Assembly (NCBI GenBank): GCA_902496115.1
Contig: CABUZK010000009.1
Span: 1-48,676 of the forward strand
Origin: an uncultured Collinsella sp.
GTDB taxonomy: Bacteria; Actinomycetota; Coriobacteriia; Coriobacteriales; Coriobacteriaceae
Length of the DNA: 48,676 nucleotides
Direction: 5' to 3'
Positions 40,370 through 48,455 of this stretch are shown in pieces. The position numbers and the translations under genes are program-made. How positions within the stretch are numbered: position 1 is the first letter of the stretch; every line of letters begins with the position of its first letter. Below the pieces are notes generated by a model. It saw nothing but the letters and a program-made list of their open reading frames with translations. It had not been told where the DNA came from and made no database searches.

Positions 40370-41737
40370 ATGCTTAAACGAAAAGCCTATGACAAACTAC
40401 TAAAGTGGAAGCATGAAAGCGCTGGTAAAACAGCACTTCTTATTGAAGGAGCCCGTCGCGTCGGAAAGAGCACGCTTGCCCGCACGTTTGGAGAAACCGA
40501 ATACAAGTCCTGCCTTGTCATTGATTTCTTTCAAGCACCTGCCGAAGTTAAGCAATATTTTGAGGACTATCGCACTGACTTCGACTCGCTCTTCCTCTAT
40601 CTCTCGGTTTTCTATAACGTCAAACTCTATGAACACGAGACGCTTATCGTCTTTGACGAGGTCCAGATGTACCCGCAAGCACGCGGACTCATCAAGTATC
40701 TCGTTGCAGACGGACGTTACGACTACATCGAAACTGGATCCCTGCTCAGCATCAAGCAGAACATTAAAGATATCGTCATCCCATCCGAGGAAGAGTCTCT
40801 GGAACTTGAGCCCCTCGACTTTGAGGAGTTTCTTTGGGGCATGGACGAAAAGGGGCTGGCCGATCTCATTCGCATGAGTTTTAACAAGATGAAGCCGCTC
40901 CCCGATGCCCTACATCGCAGAGCGCTCTCCCTTATGCGCGAATACATGCTCGTAGGCGGCATGCCTGAGCCGGTATCCATCTATGTTGAACAGCGCGCTT
41001 TTGCGCCCGTCGACGCTTCGAAGCGCCGAATCGTCCAGCTCTATCGCAACGATATCTCTCGTTTTGCAACCGGTTACGAATTCAAAGTCGTCTCCGTACT
41101 CGATGGCATCCCGGGTCAGCTCTCTAGGCACGAAAAACGATTCAAGCTTTCCTCACTTGATAAAAACGCACGCATGCGCACCTACGAAGAAGCCTTCTTT
41201 TGGCTGGCAGACGCGCGAATTGCCAATATCTGCTATGCCGCAAGCGAACCGAGCGTGGGCCTTTCACTCAGCATGGAGCAAACGGCCCTCAAGTGCTACA
41301 TGGCAGACACCGGCCTGCTTGTAACGCTTGCCTTCTCTGACAACAACGATACCGATGAAGACGTTTACAGGGCCGTGCTTCGCGGCGACATCGGATTGAA
41401 CGAAGGAATGCTTACCGAAAACTACGTTGCCCAATCTCTAAAGGCCAATGGACACAGGCTCTTCTTTTATTTCCAAAGCGGAAAGAAGGAGGGGGAGGAG
41501 CGCATGGAAATCGACTTCCTCGTTACCCGACCCTATGCCAATGCCGCCGGAAAGCCGCGCATCAGCCCCATTGAAGTTAAGTCGCCACGCAGATACGGAA
41601 CCATCTCCCTCGACCGATTCCGCGCGCGCTTTAACAAGAAGATTGGGATGGCTTACGTGTTGCACCCTAAACAACTCGAGTGGGATGCCGAAGCGCAGCT
41701 GGCACATCTTCCGTTGTATATGGCTTTTTGCCTGTAG
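40370..41737 (+). CDS. AAA-type ATPase with DUF4143 domain
   Basis: A 455-residue protein; GAGG lies six bases before the ATG at 40370, so the frame upstream across the repeats is not coding. The N-terminal ATPase has Walker A LLIEGARRVGKSTLART (about 23-39) and Walker B LIVFDEVQMYPQARGLIKYL (about 95-114). The DUF4143 part contains a nuclease-like core at the C-terminus (MEIDFLV...ISPIEVKS, D-x(n)-E-x-K). Family members are common in gut bacteria, often many per genome; the role is not known, with suggestions from DNA handling to stress. It is a single-gene unit, and the three direct repeats ahead of it suggest tight control, possibly by itself. Confidence 0.88.
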   Translation: MLKRKAYDKLLKWKHESAGKTALLIEGARRVGKSTLARTFGETEYKSCLVIDFFQAPAEVKQYFEDYRTDFDSLFLYLSVFYNVKLYEHETLIVFDEVQMYPQARGLIKYLVADGRYDYIETGSLLSIKQNIKDIVIPSEEESLELEPLDFEEFLWGMDEKGLADLIRMSFNKMKPLPDALHRRALSLMREYMLVGGMPEPVSIYVEQRAFAPVDASKRRIVQLYRNDISRFATGYEFKVVSVLDGIPGQLSRHEKRFKLSSLDKNARMRTYEEAFFWLADARIANICYAASEPSVGLSLSMEQTALKCYMADTGLLVTLAFSDNNDTDEDVYRAVLRGDIGLNEGMLTENYVAQSLKANGHRLFFYFQSGKKEGEERMEIDFLVTRPYANAAGKPRISPIEVKSPRRYGTISLDRFRARFNKKIGMAYVLHPKQLEWDAEAQLAHLPLYMAFCL

Positions 41738-41774
41738 GGACCTCTCTGCGAACGGATGCCGTGAGAAGCGCAGG

Positions 41775-42635
41775 TCACTCGCTTGCTTTTGCTTGGTCCC
41801 ACAGGTCGTTGAGTTGAGCGGTTGAGCAGGCGGCGAGGTCATCGCCCGCCTCGTGCACGGCGGCCTCCATCGCAGCCCAGCGACGGCGGAACTTTGCCGT
41901 GCTGGCACGAAGGGCACTCTCGGCGTCAATCCCCTCTTTGCGTGCGACGTTGACCAGGGCAAAGAGAAGGTCGCCAAACTCCATCTCGCGCTCGGGCGAG
42001 CCAGGGGCCTCGGCCTCAAACTCGGCACGTTCCTCGGCGACCTCGTCCCACACGTCCTGGACCGTCTCCCACTCAAAGCCCACGGCCGCTGCTTTGCGCG
42101 ACACCTTCTGGGCCTGCATCAGCGCCGGCAGATGCGTGGGCACGCCGTCGAGCAGGCCCTCGGGCGCAGCCTCGCCCGCCGCCACGGCCTTGTCCTTGGC
42201 GGCCTTCTCGGCAAGCTTAACCTCGTCCCAAATCTTGAGCACCTCGTCGGAGCTATCGGCATCTGCATCGCCAAACACGTGCGGGTGGCGGCGGATGAGC
42301 TTGGCGTCGATGTCGCGCGCCACGTCGGCCAGTGTAAACTCGCCGGCATCCGCCGCAATCTGCGCATGCAGCACGACCTGCATGAGCACGTCGCCCAGCT
42401 CCTCGCGCAGGTGTGCCGCATCATCGGCCTCGATGCAGTCGAGCGCCTCGTAAGCTTCCTCGATCATGTTCTTGCCAATGCTGCGGTGCGTCTGCTCACG
42501 GTCCCACGGGCAGCCATCGGGCTGACGCAGGCGCCAGATGGTCTGCACCAGATGCTGCAGCTCGGCCGACGCGTCTACCAGCGTGGACAGATCGCGCGAA
42601 CCCTCGGCATTTTGCTGAGCCATGTGCTGCGCCAC
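41775..42635 (-). CDS. mazG: MazG nucleotide pyrophosphohydrolase
   Basis: A 286-residue protein that hydrolyses nucleoside triphosphates to monophosphates and pyrophosphate, clearing unwanted or damaged nucleotides. It has two MazG domains: the first with CPWDREQTHRSIGKNMIEEAYEALD and REELGDVLMQVVLHA, carrying the EExxE...ExxD metal site; the second with WDEVAEERAEFEAE and EMEFGDLLFALVNVAR. The start is GTG at 42635, with GGAGGAGG eight bases upstream inside the end of the phosphodiesterase gene; the ATG at 42623 has no such site. It begins three bases after that gene's stop, so the two are coupled. Confidence 0.92.
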   Translation of the reverse strand: MAQHMAQQNAEGSRDLSTLVDASAELQHLVQTIWRLRQPDGCPWDREQTHRSIGKNMIEEAYEALDCIEADDAAHLREELGDVLMQVVLHAQIAADAGEFTLADVARDIDAKLIRRHPHVFGDADADSSDEVLKIWDEVKLAEKAAKDKAVAAGEAAPEGLLDGVPTHLPALMQAQKVSRKAAAVGFEWETVQDVWDEVAEERAEFEAEAPGSPEREMEFGDLLFALVNVARKEGIDAESALRASTAKFRRRWAAMEAAVHEAGDDLAACSTAQLNDLWDQAKASE

Positions 42636-42637
42636 GG

Positions 42638-43186
42638 TTAGTCCTCCTCCATGATCACGTGGCGGAACGCGCCGCCCTCGTAGATGCCGTAGCTGTGCGT
42701 GCCGTCCTTGGGGATGCTCACGCTGCCGGGGTTGAAGAGCCACAGGCCCGGGTGCGCGGCGCTCTCCTCGTTAACTTTAATGTGCGTATGGCCGTAGACG
42801 AGCGCGGAGCCCTCGGGCAGCGCGGGCGCGTGGTCGACGCTGTTGTGCATGCCGGCGCCAAAGACATGGCCGTGCGTCAGGAACAGCTCGCGACCGGTCT
42901 CGTCGAACAGCGTGGCGTAGTCGGCCATGACGGGGAAGTCGAGGACCATCTGGTCGACCTCGGCGTCGCAGTTGCCGCGCACCGCGATGATGCGGTCAGC
43001 CAGGGCGTTGAGCAGCGGAATCACGCGTTTGGGGGCGTAGTCGCGCGGCAGGTCGTTACGCGGACCGTGGTAGAGCAGGTCGCCCAGCAGGACGATGCGG
43101 TCGGGCTGCTCGGACTCGATGGCGGCGCAGAGGCGCTCGGTCCAGTATGCCGAGCCGTGGATGTCGGAGGCGATGAGGTATTTCAT
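42638..43186 (-). CDS. YfcE-type metallophosphodiesterase
   Basis: A 182-residue calcineurin-like phosphoesterase. It has the metal ligands ASDIHGS (about 7-13), LLGDLLYHGPRN (about 35-46), VRGNCDAEVD (about 70-79), LTHGHVFG and YGHTHIKV, then the closing NPGSVSIPKDG. This pattern fits the YfcE group, which hydrolyses phosphodiesters; its natural substrate is unknown. ATG at 43186 has AAGGA eight bases upstream; the longer frame lacks a site. Located between the LarC half and mazG on one strand. Confidence 0.9.
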   Translation of the reverse strand: MKYLIASDIHGSAYWTERLCAAIESEQPDRIVLLGDLLYHGPRNDLPRDYAPKRVIPLLNALADRIIAVRGNCDAEVDQMVLDFPVMADYATLFDETGRELFLTHGHVFGAGMHNSVDHAPALPEGSALVYGHTHIKVNEESAAHPGLWLFNPGSVSIPKDGTHSYGIYEGGAFRHVIMEED

Positions 43187-43244
43187 GGGGAGATCCTTTC
43201 GAGATGGGGCTAATGTGGCTGGGCGTGGGATGTCGCCGGCCGCG

Positions 43245-43730
43245 CTATTCAAATCGCAGTGCCGCGCTCTGAGCTGCCTGCATCACGCGTTGGAGCGGTA
43301 CGTCATGCTCGCGGGCAAGACGGGCGCAGTCTTCGTACTCGGGCGCCGCACGCTCACTGCCGTCGGGCAGGGTCGCCACCTTGACGGACACCTCGCCCCA
43401 TGGCGTTGTTACGCGCTCAAAGCGGCGTGGTAGGCAAACGCGCTCCATAACCTGGCGGCGGATGCCATTGGTCGTGGTTTCTAAAAAGATAATCGTCTGC
43501 AGGCGCTCGATATCCTCGTGGGTACAGATTACCTGCAGCTGCCAGCCGGGACGGCCCTTCTTGCAATAGAGGGGCAGCCAATGCACCTCGCGCGCGCCGG
43601 CCTCGCGCAGGCGGTCGGCAGCGTAGGCAAGCACCTCGGGCGACGCGTCGTCGATATCGCATTCCAGCTTGACGATGGTCTCGGGCGCATCGGTCTCGCG
43701 GGACAGCGGAGATTTGCTATCGCATGGCAT
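43245..43730 (-). CDS. larC: LarC C-terminal domain protein (nickel-pincer cofactor synthesis), stand-alone
   Basis: A 161-residue protein that matches the C-terminal half of LarC (formerly DUF111): ETIVKLECDIDDASPEVLAYAADRLREAGAREVHWLPLYCKKGRPGWQL and the basic RRQVMERVCLPRRFERV. Full LarC of about 400 residues inserts nickel into the pincer cofactor of lactate racemase; in some bacteria it is made as LarC1 and a frameshifted LarC1-LarC2 product. Here there is no N-terminal half upstream, only intergenic DNA. GGAG lies nine bases before the ATG at 43730. It may be an independent protein or what is left of larC. Confidence 0.8.
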   Translation of the reverse strand: MPCDSKSPLSRETDAPETIVKLECDIDDASPEVLAYAADRLREAGAREVHWLPLYCKKGRPGWQLQVICTHEDIERLQTIIFLETTTNGIRRQVMERVCLPRRFERVTTPWGEVSVKVATLPDGSERAAPEYEDCARLAREHDVPLQRVMQAAQSAALRFE

Positions 43731-43864
43731 ACGGTCCGGCTCCTTTCCGCACGGGCTCGTTTTGTTCACCCAAACGCTAACACATCGCGGGCGGCGTGGA
43801 TGTGGCGGAGCGCGATGAACGCGATTTTCCTTGTCCGCAAGAAACCGACACTCCACCGCCTCAG

Positions 43865-43935
43865 CCAAACGTGTACGTCAGCCTCCAAACATGTCATTAT
43901 TTGCAGCTTTTGGAGGCTGATGTACATGTTTTGGA
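43865..43935 (+). repeat. large hairpin upstream of the HisJ-type gene
   Basis: CCAAACGTGTACGTCAGCC and following bases (43865-43889) pair with 43909-43934 in a 25-bp stem with one bulge. Two pairs are G-T and so fit only the plus-strand RNA. The loop is about 19 bases. It fills part of the 338-base gap between the divergent LarC and HisJ-type genes. Confidence 0.6.
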
Positions 43936-44068
43936 GTAGGGCCGATGCTGCGTGGCGACCCTCACGCGCAACCCACCTTTCCAGTCGATTTCGGCCCTCG
44001 GCGCGCTCATCGCAGCGGGGATCGCGCCGTTACAATGGAGCGGATTCGCTTGACGCAAAGGAGCCTCC

Positions 44069-44980
44069 ATGTCTGCTTGTCCGCTGGTCGATTGCCACAC
44101 CCACACCTCGTTCTCGGACGGCCATGCCTCGTTTGAGGACAACGTCCGCGCCGCTGCTGCGGCCGGTTGCCGCGTCATGGTCTCGACCGATCACCTTACC
44201 CTGCCCGCCAGCATGGACGCCAACTGCGAGGTGCAGGTCGTCGAGGGCGACCTGCCGGCACATCGTCTGGCTTTTGAGGATGCCCGCAAGCTTGCCACGC
44301 AGATTGCGCCGGAGCTCACCTTTATCTACGGTTTTGAATGCGATTGGTACGAGGGCTGCGAGCCCCTGGTAGAGCGCTGGTCCCAGGGCGCCGTGGTGCG
44401 CTTGGGCAGCGTGCACTGGATTGGCGACCCCGGCAATATCATGGCCGGCGCTGCGGGTACGGCGGGAACGGAAAACGTCGCTCGCCCCGATACGCCCGAT
44501 TCACGCTGCGGCTGGATCGATGATGACACCAACCTGCACGTTTGGGAAAACTTAGGCGTGCGCGGTGTATGGGAGCGCTACGTCGACGACTGGTGCCGTA
44601 CTTGCGAAAGCTCACTCAACTTTGACGTGATGGCCCATCCCGACCTGGTCATGCGCTTTTCGAAGGAAGGCTTTGCACCCGATTTTGACCCCGCGCCGTT
44701 CTGGGAGCAGATGGCCGAATGCGTCCACGATACGGGGCGCCGCGTTGAGGTCTCGACCGCCGCACCGCGCAAGGGGCTCGATGACTATTACCCCTCGACG
44801 GGGCTGTTGCGTTGCTTCGCCCACGCCGAGGTACCCATCACCTTTGGCTCGGACGCGCACCGCGCCTGCGATATTTGCTGGAACATCCGCGAGGCCCAGG
44901 TCCACGCCTACGACTGTGGCTATCGAACCTTCGACATCCCCCACCTCACCGGAGAATGGGAGCCCACGCCCCTCGCCTAG
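44069..44980 (+). CDS. hisJ: histidinol phosphatase, PHP (HisJ/HisK) family
   Basis: A 303-residue PHP-fold phosphatase that makes histidinol from histidinol phosphate. Metal ligands are visible: VDCHTHTSFSDGH (H10, H12), STDHLTLP, FIYGFECDWYEG, GSVHW, MAHPDLV and GSDAHRACDI. The N-terminal and C-terminal PHP motifs are complete. GGAG lies five bases before the ATG. It converges on the hisH-hisE operon; finding it here supports a HisJ-type solution for this step in the pathway. The adjacent 65-bp palindrome may end its transcript. Confidence 0.88.
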   Translation: MSACPLVDCHTHTSFSDGHASFEDNVRAAAAAGCRVMVSTDHLTLPASMDANCEVQVVEGDLPAHRLAFEDARKLATQIAPELTFIYGFECDWYEGCEPLVERWSQGAVVRLGSVHWIGDPGNIMAGAAGTAGTENVARPDTPDSRCGWIDDDTNLHVWENLGVRGVWERYVDDWCRTCESSLNFDVMAHPDLVMRFSKEGFAPDFDPAPFWEQMAECVHDTGRRVEVSTAAPRKGLDDYYPSTGLLRCFAHAEVPITFGSDAHRACDICWNIREAQVHAYDCGYRTFDIPHLTGEWEPTPLA

Positions 44981-44994
44981 CCATCCCTTCATAA

Positions 44995-45059
44995 GTTGCG
45001 GTGAAATAGTTCCTGTTTATAGCCCTAAGACCATCAAACAAGAACTATTCCACCGCAAC
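44995..45059. repeat. 65-bp palindromic repeat, copy 2
   Basis: GTTGCGGTGAAATAGTTCCT pairs with the right end AAGAACTATTCCACCGCAAC. Same length as the copy at 36640-36704. It lies 14 bases after the HisJ-type stop. A further overlapping pair of inverted repeats (TGATCCGTT/AACGGATCA and GGGGAC/GTCCCC) fills 45067-45122 before hisE. Confidence 0.8.
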
Positions 45060-45139
45060 TTCTATTTGATCCGTTGGGGACGGAGGAAAACGGATCATTT
45101 GGTACAAAATATCCTGTCCCCCTTGCACCAAAAGCTTGA

Positions 45140-45457
45140 CTAGTGGCGGCGGGCGTTAAGTTCGCCGGCCAGTTCGTCGAGGGTGATGCCGTAGCGCTCG
45201 AGCGTCACGAGCAGGTGGTAGACCAGGTCGCCGGCCTCGTAGCGAATGTGATCGTGGTCGTTGTCCTTGCAGGCCATGATGACCTCGCTCGCCTCCTCGG
45301 CAAGCTTCTTGAGTAGCTCATCCTCGACGTCGGTCAGCAGACGAGCGGTATAGCTCTCCTGCGGCGATGCGTCGCGACGCCCATGAATCACCTCGGCCAG
45401 CCCCGTCAGTGTCTCGCCGATATTTCCCGGCTGCACGTTAGCTGTTCTGACTCCCAT
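45140..45457 (-). CDS. hisE: phosphoribosyl-ATP pyrophosphohydrolase
   Basis: A 105-residue all-helical MazG-like enzyme that removes pyrophosphate from phosphoribosyl-ATP, step two of histidine synthesis. Metal-binding residues lie in EELLKKLAEEASEVIMA-type helix (DELLKKLAEEASEVIMACK) and in HIRYEAGDLVYHLLV. Length is normal for the separate enzyme. GAGAGG stands nine bases before the ATG. Last gene of the operon, 15 bases after the small unknown gene. Confidence 0.95.
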   Translation of the reverse strand: MGVRTANVQPGNIGETLTGLAEVIHGRRDASPQESYTARLLTDVEDELLKKLAEEASEVIMACKDNDHDHIRYEAGDLVYHLLVTLERYGITLDELAGELNARRH

Positions 45458-45472
45458 GGTTATTTCCTCTCG

Positions 45473-45700
45473 TTACTGCAGCGTAAAGTAGGTACCGGTC
45501 TCATCGAACCGAGGCTTTGCGCCCTTTTTCTCAAAGAACTCGACGATGACGGCATGGGCCTCATCGAGCCTTTCCTTCTCGGCCTCGAGCCAAAGCGACT
45601 GCGCCCCGCAGGCATCAGTCAGGTGCACGCGGCATGGCACGCCCGCGCGGAGGAGCTCGGTGTTGCAGTCGGCGACCTCGAACGGCGCCACGACTTTCAT
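45473..45700 (-). CDS. small protein inside the his operon, RDAC-family-like
   Basis: A 75-residue protein between hisI and hisE. Its ATG overlaps the hisI stop (ATGA), and GGGGGAG lies four bases upstream, so it is coupled to hisI. The sequence CRVHLTDACGAQSLW resembles the small RDAC-type proteins seen in Firmicutes and Actinobacteria, with TDAC in place of RDAC. The rest is one beta strand pair and a helix (AHAVIVEFFEKKGAKPRF). The function is unknown. The position suggests a helper of the HisI/HisE reactions or a chance neighbour. Family name is from memory. Confidence 0.7.
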   Translation of the reverse strand: MKVVAPFEVADCNTELLRAGVPCRVHLTDACGAQSLWLEAEKERLDEAHAVIVEFFEKKGAKPRFDETGTYFTLQ

Positions 45701-46038
45701 CGCACTCCCCCTTCCACGCGCTTAAAGAAGCAGGTACGGTTGCCGGTATGGCAGGCCGGACCCGGCGAGTCGACCTTGACCAACAGCGTATCGCTATCGC
45801 AGTCGGCCCAGAGCTCCTTGACCTCCTGCATATTGCCGCTCGTCGCACCCTTGTTCCAAAGCTCCTGGCGACTGCGGCTCCAAAACCACGTGGTACCGGT
45901 CTTGAGCGTCAGCCCCACCGATTCCTCGTTCATCCAGGCAACCATGAGCACCTCGCCGGTGTCATACTGCTGAACCACGCAAGGAATCAATCCTTTGGCG
46001 TCGTATTTAAGATCCGCTGGAGTAGTAATTTCTCTCAT
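45697..46038 (-). CDS. hisI: phosphoribosyl-AMP cyclohydrolase
   Basis: A 113-residue enzyme for step three of histidine synthesis, opening the adenine ring of phosphoribosyl-AMP. Hallmarks are VLMVAWMNEESV, TTWFWSRSRQELWNKGATSGN and the metal site DCDSDTLLVKVDSPGPACHTGNRTCFF with its Asp and Cys ligands. The start at 46038 (MREITTPADLKYD) follows GGGGAA; the longer frame crosses the palindrome-bearing gap. The stop overlaps the next gene by four bases. A separate HisI and HisE is usual for actinobacteria. Confidence 0.96.
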   Translation of the reverse strand: MREITTPADLKYDAKGLIPCVVQQYDTGEVLMVAWMNEESVGLTLKTGTTWFWSRSRQELWNKGATSGNMQEVKELWADCDSDTLLVKVDSPGPACHTGNRTCFFKRVEGGVR

Positions 46039-46116
46039 TTCAATTCCCCAATTTAAACATCGCCGGTCGGCGAGGGTTGTCCAGGTGCCCGAGATTCTGA
46101 GCGACAAGCCCGACGA

Positions 46117-46134
46117 CGCGTACTTAAGTACGCG
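46117..46134. repeat. 18-bp perfect palindrome between hisF and hisI
   Basis: CGCGTACTTAAGTACGCG within the 142-base gap that interrupts the otherwise tight his operon. It is enclosed by a longer imperfect pair (CCAGGTGCCCGA at 46081-46092 and TCGGGTGCCTGG at 46158-46169). It could fold into an RNA structure that changes downstream expression. Confidence 0.6.
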
Positions 46135-46180
46135 AGGAGGGTTGGAGCCGGAAGATCGGGTGCCTGGGCAAGCCGCAGCA

Positions 46181-46963
46181 TTAGAAGTCCAACCTCACAG
46201 GAATACCTTGAGAGGCCATATACTCTTTGACTTCGCGAATGCTGAAGGTTCCGAAGTGAAAGACGCTCGCCGCCAGCACGGCGTCGGCCTCGCCCTCGAT
46301 CACGCCCTCGGCAAAATGCTCGAGCGTGCCCACGCCACCGCTCGCGATGACGGGAATCGGCACCGCGCGCGCCACGGCGCGAGTGAGTGCCAGGTCGAAG
46401 CCAGCCTTAGTGCCGTCGCGATCCATGCTTGTGAGCAAAATCTCGCCGGCGCCACGACGAGCCGCCTCCTCGGCCCACGCCACCGCATCGATGCCCGTGG
46501 CGTTGCGACCGCCCGCTGTAAAGACCTCCCACTTGTCGGCACCGGATGCTCCGGGCAAGCCGACGCGCTTGGCATCGATCGCCACAACCACGGCCTGGCT
46601 GCCAAACGCCGCGGCAGCCTGGCTGATCAGCGACGGATCGCGCACAGCCGCCGAGTTGAGCGACACCTTGTCGGCACCGGCGGCAACCATGGTGCGCATG
46701 CCCGCCAGGTCGCGAAAGCCGCCGCCCACGGTATAGGGAATGGCCAGCTCCTCGGCCGCATGCGCCGCCATCTCGATAGTCGTCGCACGGTTATCGCTCG
46801 TCGCGGTAATGTCCAAAAATACGACCTCGTCCGCGCCCTCGCGGTCGTAGGCACGGGCCAGCTCCACCGGGTCGCCCGCATCGCGCAAGCTCACAAAGTT
46901 GACGCCCTTGACCACGCGGCCGTCCTTAACATCCAGACAGGGAATTACGCGCTTGGTAAGCAT
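46181..46963 (-). CDS. hisF: imidazole glycerol phosphate synthase, cyclase subunit
   Basis: A 260-residue (beta/alpha)8 barrel that joins PRFAR and ammonia to make imidazole glycerol phosphate and AICAR. Catalytic aspartates lie in RVIPCLDVKDGRVVKG (D11) and QAVVVAIDAKRVG (D130 region); the phosphate loops are VGGGFRDL and ASGGVG. It works with HisH, which supplies ammonia. It starts three bases after hisA and is followed by the 142-base gap to hisI. Confidence 0.97.
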   Translation of the reverse strand: MLTKRVIPCLDVKDGRVVKGVNFVSLRDAGDPVELARAYDREGADEVVFLDITATSDNRATTIEMAAHAAEELAIPYTVGGGFRDLAGMRTMVAAGADKVSLNSAAVRDPSLISQAAAAFGSQAVVVAIDAKRVGLPGASGADKWEVFTAGGRNATGIDAVAWAEEAARRGAGEILLTSMDRDGTKAGFDLALTRAVARAVPIPVIASGGVGTLEHFAEGVIEGEADAVLAASVFHFGTFSIREVKEYMASQGIPVRLDF

Positions 46964-46966
46964 GGG

Positions 46967-47710
46967 CTACTCCTCCCCTCGAGCGGCGGCCAGCGCCTGG
47001 GCCAGCGTAAAGTTGCCCTCGTAGAGCGCACGACCGGTAATGGCGCCTTCAATCGCGCCCTCACCCACCGCGGCAAGCGCGCGGATATCGTCGAGCGTCG
47101 AGATACCGCCCGAAGCCACGACGGGAAAGCCCGCGACCTCGGCCACATGGCGATACGCCGCCACATCGATGCCCGTCTGCATGCCATCGCGCGCGATGTC
47201 GGTATACACCAGATGCTTAAAGCCCAGCTCGGTAAGCTGCGCCACGGCATCGTCGAGCACCACGCCCGCGCCGTCGCGCCAGCCGTTCACCTTAACCTGG
47301 CCGTCGCGCGCGGCAATATCGGCGACCAGCAGCTCGCCAAAGCCCTGGGCTGCCACCTCGGCAAAACCTGGCTCGGTCACCAGCACGGTGCCCAGCGCAA
47401 TGCGGCGAGCACCATAGCCGGCCAGCTCGTCGATGCGTGCGAGCGAGCGAACGCCGCCGCCCACGTCCACGGACAGACCGTCGACGCCGCAGATGGCCTT
47501 AATCGCCGCCGAGTTGGCAGCGCATGTGTCCTCGTCCTCGCCAAAGGCAGCGGATAGGTCGACGACATGCACCCAGCTTGCGCCCTGCTCGGCAAACGAG
47601 CGGGCAACGGCCACGGGGTCGTCGGAATATACCTTGCAGCGGCTGCGGTCGCCGCGCTCCAGGCGTACAACCTTGCCGCCGATCAGATCGATTGCGGGAA
47701 ACAGGATCAT
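46967..47710 (-). CDS. hisA: phosphoribosylformimino-AICAR-phosphate isomerase
   Basis: A 247-residue (beta/alpha)8 barrel related to HisF. It catalyses the Amadori rearrangement of ProFAR to PRFAR. Catalytic Asp residues are in LFPAIDLIGGKVVRL (D8) and the TDIARDGM segment; phosphate loops are VGGGVRSL and ASGGIS. The ATG overlaps the hisH stop by four bases, and hisF follows after three, so hisH, hisA and hisF are made together. Confidence 0.97.
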   Translation of the reverse strand: MILFPAIDLIGGKVVRLERGDRSRCKVYSDDPVAVARSFAEQGASWVHVVDLSAAFGEDEDTCAANSAAIKAICGVDGLSVDVGGGVRSLARIDELAGYGARRIALGTVLVTEPGFAEVAAQGFGELLVADIAARDGQVKVNGWRDGAGVVLDDAVAQLTELGFKHLVYTDIARDGMQTGIDVAAYRHVAEVAGFPVVASGGISTLDDIRALAAVGEGAIEGAITGRALYEGNFTLAQALAAARGEE

Positions 47711-48408
47711 CGGCCGACCTCCTCGACGATATTGACGAAGTTCTTAAGGATGCACTGACCCAGCGCGGAGGATTTCTCGGGATGGAACTGGCAGCCCCAC
47801 ACGTTGCCATGGCGCACGATGCACGGGAAACTCCGTGCATAGTGCGTGCGTGCCAACACATCGGCGGCATCGACGTCGTCGGACACCGCGTAGCTGTGGG
47901 TGAAGTACATGTTGGCGCCCTCGGCAAAACCGGCAAGCAGCGGATCAGCCGCACCGGCGGACGTCATGTGCACCTGGTCCCAGCCCACGTGCGGCACCTT
48001 CAGGCGGCTCGACTCCAGGCGCGTGCACGAGCCGCGCATAATACTCAGGCCATCGACCCAGGGACCGTCAGCCTGCTTGGGAGCGTTTCCGTCCGCGACC
48101 GTGCCCTCGTCCGCCGGCACGCCCTCGTCGCCGCGCTCAAAAAATAGCTGAAGACCCAGGCAGATGCCGAGCAACGGAGTTCCAGCGGCAACGGCATCGA
48201 GCACGGCCACCTCCTCGCCGCTCTGGCGCATAAAGGCGATTGCGTCATAGAACGCGCCCACGCCCGGGATGACCAGGCCGTCGGCGCTGCGGATCTGCTC
48301 CGGATCGTCCGATGTGCAGGCGGCGGCACCGGCGCGCGCAAGCCCGCGCACGACGCTCGACAAGTTGCCCTTGTGGTAGTCGACCACCACAATCTTTGGT
48401 TCGCCCAC
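47707..48408 (-). CDS. hisH: imidazole glycerol phosphate synthase, glutamine amidotransferase subunit
   Basis: A 233-residue class I glutaminase that feeds ammonia to HisF. The nucleophile is in LLGICLGLQLFF, and the His and Glu are in WGCQFHPEKS. It is some 25 residues longer than usual because of an insertion after the nucleophile (DEGVPADEGTVADGNAPK). The GTG at 48408 has GGAGG five bases upstream; the GTG at 48420 does not. It is the first his gene visible; an IS element begins about 47 bases upstream on the other strand. Confidence 0.94.
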   Translation of the reverse strand: MGEPKIVVVDYHKGNLSSVVRGLARAGAAACTSDDPEQIRSADGLVIPGVGAFYDAIAFMRQSGEEVAVLDAVAAGTPLLGICLGLQLFFERGDEGVPADEGTVADGNAPKQADGPWVDGLSIMRGSCTRLESSRLKVPHVGWDQVHMTSAGAADPLLAGFAEGANMYFTHSYAVSDDVDAADVLARTHYARSFPCIVRHGNVWGCQFHPEKSSALGQCILKNFVNIVEEVGR

Positions 48409-48455
48409 GCGACCCTCCACTTCTCATCATCCACAACCACCACAAAGGGGACAGG

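Noticed and set aside
45995..47557. 520-aa plus-strand open frame
   Set aside because: Antisense to hisF and hisA; composition is that of a high-GC shadow frame.
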